Assembly: GCA_958430865.1 (NCBI GenBank) | Contig: CAUDNR010004341.1 | Span: 1 to 18,624 of the forward strand | DNA: 18,624 bases | DNA from: Entrophospora sp. SA101 | Lineage: Eukaryota > Glomeromycota > Glomeromycetes > Entrophosporales > Entrophosporaceae | Direction: 5' to 3' | Part shown: one piece after another, positions 1 through 7,565 of the stretch | Layout: the number at the start of each line of letters is the position of its first letter | How positions within the stretch are numbered: the stretch's first letter is position 1 | Made by a program: the position numbers and the translations under genes | Notes under the pieces: model-generated | The model's database searches: none | What the model was told of the DNA's origin: nothing | The model's input: the letters and a program-made list of their open reading frames with translations, nothing else

Positions 1-78
1 CATTTCCATTTTTGGAGTTAGAGAAGGATCTACAAGGCCAATAAAAAGTTGTGGGACTAGGTGTCTTGCACTATACAT
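1..78 (-). CDS. Possible partial exon running off the left edge, unidentified
   Basis: On the minus strand a frame with no stop runs from an ATG at 78-76 to the window edge. It encodes about 26 residues (MYSARHLVPQLFIGL, then VDPSLTPKMEM) of balanced composition, unlike the Asn/Lys/Ile-rich translations of the surrounding AT-rich DNA. The frame also stays open for some codons upstream of that ATG, so this may be an internal or last-seen exon rather than a true start. I do not recognise the family. It could be a host gene or a transposon-derived fragment. Confidence 0.25.
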   Translation of the reverse strand, partial: MYSARHLVPQLFIGLVDPSLTPKMEM

Positions 79-247
79 CGGAATTAATGAGAGTGAATAT
101 AACAAACAAACCTTGGTTTTAGAAGTATAATCTGTGCTTATTATTAATATTATTTATTATGTAAATAAAAGTCCTTCTAAATCGTTATACTTGATGAATG
201 TTTTATCAATTATTCATAGTTATATAGCAGTGTTGCAAAGTGATATA

Positions 248-264
248 TTATATATATATGTGCA

Positions 265-297
<33 letters not shown>

Positions 298-302
298 ATA
301 AT
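248..302. repeat. Compound microsatellite (TA)n-(TG)n-(TATG)n
   Basis: A TA run at about 248-259 is followed by a TG run at about 265-281 and then a TATG run to about 300. It is a simple sequence repeat in noncoding DNA with no gene nearby. Confidence 0.85.
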
Positions 303-899
303 TAAAATCGTTAATAATCACTAATGAAACTTTAATCAAAAATCAACACATCTTTCTTTAAATCAACTGACATTTTGTTAATAGCCATCCTTGAAAGAAG
401 TCCATTATATGAATTCATTTTTGTTTAAAATATTAAATAAATATCACCAAGTTAATAAATTTGCTTGATACAACTTTCTAATTCATCCAGTGATATACTG
501 TATATATTATTATGTAAATTTAGGTAAAATGTTTCATTATAAAAAAAAATTAATACTTTTCTATAAACAAATTCTAAAATAAATATTTAAAGCTTGGAAA
601 TTAGAACTTACTATTGCATTAATTATTATTATGTAAAAAAAAATTAAGTCGAAAGATTGAATTGTGCATGTTCAAATTTCTTATATTATAGAACTTATAG
701 AGCTGGTGGACCAACTTCACATTAAGATTTTCTTTGAGTCTTATTTGTTTACCCTGGCAAAAAATATGTCAAAATAAGCATGATGGAAGTTCTATTTATC
801 ACGTTTATCACTTTGTGACGATCTTGAAATTATGTTGTGTGACTATATAATTTTAAAATAGATTTGTATATGTAAAGTCACGTTTTCAATTGACAAAAA

Positions 900-1163
900 A
901 ATTATTTACATAATAATATTCAAATAAACCTTTTGGTTATATGTAAAATAAAAAATAAAATGTAGTTTCTACCTTAGCCATCTAGATAACTTTAATATCC
1001 ATATACTTTTAATAAAAGCGAGGAAAATTAAATAGTAACTTTTGCGGAGCAAAAGAAATTTTATTTACATAATAATATTCAAATAAACTTTGTAATTATA
1101 TGTATTGTAGAAAAAGAATGATAGTTATTACTTTGGCCATCTAGATAACTTTAATATCTGTAG
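900..1163. repeat. Direct repeat pair, two ~100 bp copies
   Basis: Copy 1 (about 900-1003) and copy 2 (about 1059-1163) lie about 160 bp apart. Both begin with the block TTTACATAATAATATTCAAA, continue with a variable TATATGTA segment, and end with CCATCTAGATAACTTTAATA. The internal parts have diverged. It could be an old local duplication or two remnants of one dispersed repeat. No terminal inverted repeats or coding capacity are visible. Confidence 0.75.
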
Positions 1164-1545
1164 AGTTTTGTTAGGAACAATGTCTATAACGTAACAATGT
1201 CTTGCCCCACTAGGATTCAAAAGGTATTATTACTTTCAGAGAGATTCTATGAGTATGTAAGTTTACTTTCTATTTACTGAAACATTTAATACAATTCAAA
1301 TCGGATATTCAGAGGTTTATTAGAGATGAAGATTTTTTATATCATAATTACCTACTCTATTATTAAACTATTTTTTATATACAATTTAAGAAAGATTTTA
1401 CAGATGAATCTTCTTACTCTATTATGAATAAAGACTATCATTTATATTACAAATTTAAGAAAGACGGCAGGTAGGTGCAATTTTTATTGGTAAAACTTTC
1501 TAATATTAATATTAATATTTTTAATACTTGTTTTTATTTAATAGT

Positions 1546-1569
1546 TATATATATATATATATATATATG
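1546..1569. repeat. (TA)n microsatellite
   Basis: About twelve TA units in noncoding DNA. Similar TA tracts occur near 7746-7778, 8427-8452, 10790-10815 and 12098-12121, the last three inside introns of the APC2 and GOLPH3-family genes. Confidence 0.85.
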
Positions 1570-2875
1570 TGCAATTAATTATTCAAGTACAATATAATAT
1601 GGCATGGTGGTGAATAGACTGACAAATATTAGTATTACTTTATAATCAATTCATAAATAGAACGTTTATGCAAATTTCTTTAAGAGACTTAATTTTCTCT
1701 AACATAATGACATCAAACATAATTAATGGCACATTAAAAGCAGTGGCAGCAGCAGTAGAAGTAGAACGAGAATGACATAGTGGTGATGGTGGTGGTAATA
1801 AACCCTCGTGTGTGTGTGTATACTACACTTTAAATTTTTGTTCGCTGTGATCAATGTTACACATTCCATATAAATTTTGATTTACCCCCAAATTTTCTAA
1901 TTTTGGTAAAAAACCTAATTTTATTTTGTCACATTTTATATCCAATAAAAATCATGCTGTCAAAATAAAGGTTTTTCCATATATTTTGATTTTTTATAAT
2001 TCAAGGAACAATCTTGGTTAAATTGGGTAGGTTTGTGTATACCAGAGTGATTTTTTTCATCGATTTTACATATAAAATTATGCACGAAGATCATTAATTT
2101 TATATATGAGTGACACTTGACCCCTTGTAAATCTGTAATGTCCTGCGACTGATATAGAATCAACCATAAGTCAGCGAGTAGGCCGTGTGTTGAGCATTAA
2201 ATAACCTATTAACTAGTGTAAAATAGTAAATTATAAATCACGGGAAACTAATATTAATATTAATATATAATAATAAATCGGAAATGATTTACGAAGTTAC
2301 ACGCAAGTAAAATCGGAAAAACTGATCAAGTGACCAAACCAGTACAATTTATTCAAACACCAATAATAATAAAATAATTGACTCGCGGAAATATTGGAAA
2401 TATAAATATTCCAACATTCTAAAGTGTAACAGATGACCAAATCTCAGAATAATATTTAAACGAAAGAATTTTACATGACTCATGTTGACTAGAAAATAAT
2501 TCTACATGGAAGGTTTAAATAATGATTAAAGAATACATTAATTAGTATCATTTAGGATTTTAAAGAAATCGGAGAACTAGATGATAGAACCTCTAAAATG
2601 TATAAATACGTTGTAAATTTCTCTTTCATGTAATCTTTAGTTTTAATTAACTCAAAGTTTTTTAGTAAACTCAAATATTATTATAATAAATAAACCTTGA
2701 TCTTGACCTTGACCTTGTCCTTGTTAACTTCGAACATTATATTTTCGTAATGATAATAAATCTATCCCTAACGACGAATTTATACTAATCCCGTGCATAA
2801 TTATTTTCTCTTATTTTATATTTGTCTCTATTATTTTTATTATTATTTATTCTTTTCTTTTCTTTTAGTAGGTAA

Positions 2876-2983
2876 TATAATCAACCTTATTTAGTAGTTT
2901 TAGAGACGTACCTGACTTGGTATATGGCAAAGAGGAAAACGGCTAAGAGGGCACCCACCAAGAAACGTGATCAGGACACATAG
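2876..2983 (+). other. Short open frame with a basic tail, possible exon or gene remnant
   Basis: The frame is open for 35 codons up to a TAG at 2981-2983, and contains an ATG at 2924. Its end is strongly basic (MAKRKTAKRAPTKKRDQDT), like a nuclear protein tail, and the codons before the ATG (YLVVLETYLTWY) also look protein-like. A good polypyrimidine tract ending in TTTTAG lies just upstream at about 2850-2868, but an in-frame TAA at 2873-2875 blocks a simple splice into the whole frame. It could be a terminal exon with shifted acceptor, a 19-residue small ORF, or debris. No family recognised. Confidence 0.2.
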
Positions 2984-3989
2984 TGTAAAATCTAAAGAAG
3001 ATATTGTTTAGTATTTCTTAGTACAAGAAATTGTTTAATGATAGTAAAAGATAGTTTTGAGAGTAAAGCATAAATATACATTCGCGGAAATTGTTATTAC
3101 GATTTAGTATAAATAAATGGGAAAATTGTATCGGCATGTCATCGTAAATAAAAATCAAGAGATTTGTGTGAGACGCGGATTTTTCATCTCACACTAGGAA
3201 ACTCGGATTGCACGCTCGCAATGTCAATAATTGATATAAAAGAGAAAATAAAAATCCTCAACTGGTTCCATGAAAAATAATTATGTTAGATTTAAATTAT
3301 TTATTATTACTAAAAATGGATAAGATAAATTATCTTGAGACCTGAGATTTATTGATCAACTAAAAACAGATAAACAAATAAATAAAAGATAATTATTGCT
3401 ATTTCTAAAAAACAATTGAAGAAAATTGTTGATTATACTAAAACATTAAAACAGATTTTTTTATCTTAGAATTAATGCACAATGTAGTCTTCTGAGATTT
3501 TTGCTGAATGTATCATTTGATCTAATAAAATCTAAATGTACTAAAAAAAAAAACAAATGTTTGAATTTTTTTTTTAATCAAAAAAGAAATTTTAAAATTT
3601 ATAAATATGATAGATTTTGGACTGAGTTTGATGTATCAAAAAAAATAATTATTATAAATAAAAAAAACCATTTAATAACATCAATTCAACTAAAGCTTTT
3701 TAAAAAAAGCCATCTAAACTGACTATCACTTGTGTGATTGATTCAATCATTAACACTAAGAAACAAACAATTTCAGAATTATTGAAATTAATGGCATTAC
3801 AAAAATAATAATTTTTTAAATATAATTAATTATATAGATAAAAAATAAACATGACTTAGCTTATTTAATCCTTTCCTCATATGTGAATTCCTTTGTCCTC
3901 ACATTCATCACAATGATTATTCAATACCATCATTGACATAACAAACAATTGCATCACCCAGGTAGTAATAACACCAAGGCCATGCATAA
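2984..3989. other. AT-rich intergenic DNA without a supported gene
   Basis: No convincing gene. The 73-residue plus-strand frame at 3501-3722 is almost all Lys/Asn/Ile/Phe, as expected from A/T homopolymers, and has no recognisable motif. A small inverted repeat lies at 3166-3194. Confidence 0.5.
3166..3194. repeat. Small inverted repeat (8 bp stem, 13 nt loop)
   Basis: GTGTGAGA at 3166-3173 pairs perfectly with TCTCACAC at 3187-3194. It stands alone in noncoding DNA. It could be a chance hairpin or a protein-binding palindrome. Confidence 0.4.
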
Positions 3990-5040
3990 ATGAAACTTTT
4001 AATAATGCATGTCTACCCAGATCTCTGGGGTTCACAAGAATAAATAAATAGGGAAGATCAAAAAAAAAATTTCCTTCCCATTGTATAGTTCCTTATGAAT
4101 AATAAATCTGATGATGTTGATCACAGGTGTCAGATTTGATAAAATTTCCTATCACAAAACATGCAGTTGAGTGCTCTCACACACCTCCATAATTGTGGAA
4201 TTTTCTTTCCACAGTGAAGGCCTCCACATGTTGGAAGGCTTTTGACAATACTTTCCCTTATCTCCCTCTCAGACCAAGCTTGGCTGTTACCATATGGACA
4301 TTGATTGCTGATGAGTATCAGCATTTGTGTGATGATTGCTTTATGTTATACCCTCTCTAGTATAAAGTCAGTGTCTGCAACAAGGTTGCAACCTGGTTTG
4401 CTGTTTCGGATTCTCCCTGAATTCAGAGTTTTGAGTCCTGGGTTGCTGTCTTGTTAGTGGCATGCCTACTCACCAACAACCTTACCCCCAATTTAAATAA
4501 CAAGTTCAGTTGGTCAAATAAAAATTAAAGAGATGGAAAATTTATGAAAATGATTAATTTATATATAACATACCAAATAAAAACCAATCCATTTTATTTT
4601 ACAGCTTTCCTCCTAACAACAGAGCCCAAATGCAATTTCAAGGCCACCAACCCCATTCTGAATTGTAACCTCTTGCACTTGAAACGAGTTGCAGATTCTT
4701 GTTGCTGGATGTTTATGTGCACCTAATATCATAACTTTTCAGAGTTGCAACTTGGTTGCAGAGCCATCCTTACCCTAGAGGTGAATCATTGCAGGCAACT
4801 TTTCGGCTAACATGCCAGCAAGCCTTCTCTGGTCTGGGAAGATTAGTGGAAGTGTCCTTGACGATTGATGCAGTCTCGGTAAACTCCAGGGCCAGGTTAC
4901 CCTCCCCTGGAATTTGGTTGCATCATCATATCATCGAGGGGATCTCGGTCAGATTAGCCTTATGTACACGAGGAAGATGTGAGAATGACTGTAAAGTGTT
5001 CATGGTAACATGCGTGCCTCAACATCTGTAAATTTCCGAT
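3990..5040. repeat. GC-richer island, probably a dispersed repeat or degenerate element
   Basis: Base composition rises clearly above the flanks for about 1 kb. Short open frames exist on both strands (4130-4324 minus, 4544-4726 plus, 4756-5031 plus), but none shows a recognisable domain, conserved motif or plausible splicing. The motif GTTGCAAC occurs at 4385-4392 (inside the palindrome GGTTGCAACC) and again at 4744-4751, each within a similar 15-base context. A high-copy noncoding repeat or worn transposon fragment is my inference from the composition shift. Confidence 0.35.
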
Positions 5041-5660
5041 AATCAAACATCGCATATTGAAATGTTTCATATTTGACGATGTGCTTGCTGCCTTGACATC
5101 TTCTGTAATTATATATTTATGTTAATATTAATATTACTGATTACAAAAAGCAAAATACCAATCGTTTGCTATCTTGACAAGAATCTTATTACCCAGCAAG
5201 TTCTGCTCCATGTTTTGATTCCAATTAAAGTATTTATAAACATATCAATGCAAATAAAAAAAAGTACCTCTAGTTAGTTATTAACGCGTCTTCTTTAGGA
5301 GAACCAAACAACAACACTCACGTTTTGCTCTGTCAAAAAATAATTGTTTTTCCAAAAAAAAAATCAATCGCGTCACAATCTTTGTACAACACCAGGTGCC
5401 CAATAATAATATATAATGTTTATTTTTATTTTTTTTTAAAAACAAAATATTAATTTGAGTTATTCATTTGTTTATATTTGATACAGTAATAGTCTCTTTC
5501 GTTTTAATAATATTCGTATAAAGAAATTTTTTTATCATTCAATTACCTATACAAGAGTTTTTATTGCTGGTGTGATATCACATATTAAATCTTTGTGTGC
5601 AATTACTTTACCAACTAAAAGTTTCTACGATCGTATTACAGTTGAACATTCTTGGGCATA
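5041..5660. promoter_or_regulatory. Upstream region of the winged-helix gene
   Basis: This 620 bp AT-rich stretch separates the GC-richer island from the ATG at 5661 and contains no supported gene. An in-frame TGA lies six codons before the ATG, so the coding frame does not extend upstream. Any promoter must lie here, but I can point to no specific element. Confidence 0.3.
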
Positions 5661-6485
5661 ATGTCTGTTTCAAATAAAAAAAAAAAAAAAATAAAACAAA
5701 TACAGTAGCAGACATCGCTGGGTAAGTGCTTATTAAAAGAATGGTGGTTGTCGTCACTCTATTTCAATCAAAAAAAGATAACCCACATTGTTTTTTAATA
5801 TAGCAACGATAAACAAGCTAACCAACTTTTTTTAAATGAACAAGATCGGTGAGCCTATTAAAAATATTGCTTTGAGTTAGTTCATTTATATATTTTTGCA
5901 ATTTATTTCTTTGTATATTAATATGTTTTTTAGATTAACAAAAATAATTGGAACGTTTGAAAGAAAATTAAGAATGATCAATTATATAAATGACAAGTTA
6001 ATTGATTCATTACTATTGTATCCTTTTTTAACATTAATGGTCACAAAGAAATCTTTATACATATGTTTAAGCTTTAATCAAATTTTATTATGTAACTCAC
6101 CAGATATAATGAAAATAATGTTACGTTAGAAGAAATAGTTGAAAACTTTGAAATGTCTGGTATGACAGTTTTGTATATTTCTATATTTTTAATAAAAAAT
6201 GGTTTAATTATTCACTAATTAATTTTTAAAATAGAAGATTATTTAAAAGATCATATAAATATGATCATTCAAGTAATTCCTGGATGGATTTGGTTCACAT
6301 GGGATGGAAATGGAGCAAAAACCAGAGTCAAAATTGATAATAAAAATTACAAGCCTGAAGAAATCTACTTTTCAATAAATAAAAAAAAGGAGGACATCAA
6401 GTGGTGGCATCAACAGTCAATCAATTTAGATTATTATTCATCAAAATTATTCATTGAGTTGGAAAAAATGAGTGAATTTTTATAA
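5661..6485 (+). CDS. Winged-helix protein resembling the Cdt1 C-terminal domain
   Basis: Five exons fit in phase: 5661-5721, 5804-5848, 5934-6017, 6104-6159 and 6235-6485, giving about 165 residues. Donors are GTAAGT, GTGAGC, GTATCC and GTATGA; all acceptors end in AG. The N-terminus is Lys/Asn-rich. Next come a helical stretch (QLFLNEQDRLTKIIGTFERK), a region like LEEIVENF, then a helix ending in IIQVIPGWIWF and a Lys-rich beta segment. This order matches the MCM-binding winged helix at the end of Cdt1, where a helix ends in LLPDWLS before a beta wing. Cdt1 loads the MCM helicase at replication origins. The geminin-binding and middle domains of Cdt1 are absent. One oddity is exon 1: after the ATG, 16 As lead to a TAG, and one more A restores the frame to exon 2. 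Exons 2-5 are well supported as coding; the Cdt1 assignment is an inference from memory of the family. Confidence 0.55.
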
Positions 6486-6531
6486 TTTGGAAATTCTATT
6501 GATATAATTAAATATATTATTTGCAAAATTG

Positions 6532-6537
6532 AATAAA
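6532..6537 (+). terminator. Candidate poly(A) signal of the winged-helix gene
   Basis: AATAAA lies 47 nt after the stop codon at 6483-6485 and is followed by a T-rich stretch. In such AT-rich DNA the hexamer is expected often by chance. Confidence 0.35.
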
Positions 6538-6700
6538 TTTTTATTTTTTTAAATTGTAATTTCATTAATATTAAGATTTCTTGTGAGAAGTCATTTTTAG
6601 TTTAAAATCTTTGATTTTAAATGTAAAAGATTATTTTAGTATTCTTTCATATTAGCAATATAACAAATAATAAAACCAAAACATTAATCTTATAATTTTT

Positions 6701-6979
6701 TCAACAATTCTTAATGCTAATTTGGTGCAGATAAATAATTTTATTAGTTATGATTTTCCTCTCTTGCTGGTAAATTTCATAGGTAATCCTTTCTTTTCTT
6801 AGGTAAGCTTCCAGTGTTTGAGTGTCATTTATTTTGAAAATGTAAGGAGCAATTTTTTCACCTTGTTCCTTTTTTAAAATACTTCTAATGGTGCTGTAAT
6901 TCTTGGGTTCCATGGTAGACCTAATGTAAATTAACTTCATATTAACGATTTTACCTCGGTATAGTAGACATAAAGACAA
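6701..6979 (-). CDS. Unidentified open frame, possible gene fragment
   Basis: A 92-codon minus-strand frame. From an internal ATG its translation (MKLIYIRSTMEPKNYSTIRS, then a segment including EKIAPYIFKINDTQTLEAYL) has a more balanced composition than random AT-rich translations, with many charged residues and no long homopolymers. Just upstream a second frame (MNDHEDKKMHYCLYVYY, starting at about 7010) would join it only through a frameshift or a very short intron of about 34 nt. No domain recognised. It lies head to head with the broken plus-strand frame that starts at 6982, so both may belong to one decayed element. Confidence 0.3.
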   Translation of the reverse strand: MSLCLLYRGKIVNMKLIYIRSTMEPKNYSTIRSILKKEQGEKIAPYIFKINDTQTLEAYLRKERITYEIYQQERKIITNKIIYLHQISIKNC

Positions 6980-6981
6980 TA

Positions 6982-7230
6982 ATGCATTTTTTTGTCTTCA
7001 TGATCATTCATAGAGTATTCGTAGAGTATATATCACAACGCAACAAACTTCGTGAAACTGCAAATTCCTTTTATAGATAAAGTTATTACCAAAAAGCATT
7101 AAATCATTTTAAAAGAATCCACCCTGAAATAAAGATTGAATGTTGCACCGGATTAGATTTCGTTGATTTCTTACGTAGTGTAGTATATAGTAGTGATGGG
7201 CACATGAAAAAATTTTTGGCCAAATATTGA
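6982..7230 (+). pseudogene. Broken open frame with an internal stop, unidentified
   Basis: From an ATG at 6982 the frame runs 32 codons (including RVFVEYISQRNKLRETANSF), meets a TAA at 7078-7080, and continues in the same frame for 49 more codons to a TGA at 7228-7230. The second part (for example HFKRIHPEIKIECCTGLDFV, then DFLRSVVYSSDGHMKKFLAK) has clearly protein-like composition. Protein-like sequence on both sides of a stop, in one frame, is the sign of a nonsense mutation in a former gene. Alternatives are a short intron around the stop or readthrough. I do not recognise the family. Confidence 0.4.
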
Positions 7231-7374
7231 AAGAAAATAAAGTTGTTTAAAAAAGCAAGATTTGTTTCTTTTTACTTGGAAAAAGGGTTTTTAAATATAT
7301 ATTATTGTATATATGTTGCTTGAACGAATGGATTGTTTAAAAATAACATGATACATTCATTAATAATCAATTAA

Positions 7375-7521
7375 ATCAATCAAAAAAAATTGAAATTTAA
7401 TCCTCATGTCTTTGGTTTGGTCTTTGTCCATGATCAAGAAGATGAAGGTGATGAATTAACAAGTTCGAATGCAATTGTAAAACAAATAAAAACACCATAC
7501 ACAAAAAATATTATAAAATAA
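7375..7521 (+). other. Open coding-like frame without a start codon
   Basis: This frame is open for about 48 codons between TAA at 7372-7374 and TAA at 7519-7521. It encodes FNPHVFGLVFVHDQEDEGDE followed by LTSSNAIVKQIKTPYTK, which reads like the acidic C-terminal end of a protein. It has no ATG and lies 145 bp after the broken frame at 6982-7230. It may be the last exon of that same former gene, though I could not find a clean acceptor. No family recognised. Confidence 0.25.
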
Positions 7522-7527
7522 AAGGCT

Positions 7528-7537
7528 TTTATTTATT
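7528..7537 (-). terminator. Candidate poly(A) signals of APC2
   Basis: On the minus strand AATAAATAAA, two overlapping AATAAA hexamers, lies about 30 nt after the APC2 stop at 7568-7566. Position and spacing fit a polyadenylation signal, but AT richness makes chance occurrence likely. Confidence 0.4.
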
Positions 7538-7565
7538 ATAGATAAAAAATTGCAAAATTTTTTTT

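Larger units (their letters stand above)
79..2875. other. AT-rich intergenic DNA without a supported gene
   Basis: I see no reading frame of convincing composition here. The stretch holds microsatellites, a ~100 bp direct repeat near 0.9-1.2 kb, a short (TG)n run near 1808-1818 and a small run of CTTGAC-like hexamers near 2700-2722. The 67-residue minus-strand frame at 1960-2163 has ordinary random AT-rich composition and no splice or homology support, so I do not call it. Confidence 0.5.

Noticed and set aside
3501..3722. 73-residue plus-strand frame
   Set aside because: Lys/Asn/Ile/Phe-dominated, as A/T homopolymers give by chance.
4756..5031. 91-residue plus-strand frame in the GC-richer island
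   Set aside because: No domain, no splicing partner and no recognisable motif; composition follows from the local GC rise.
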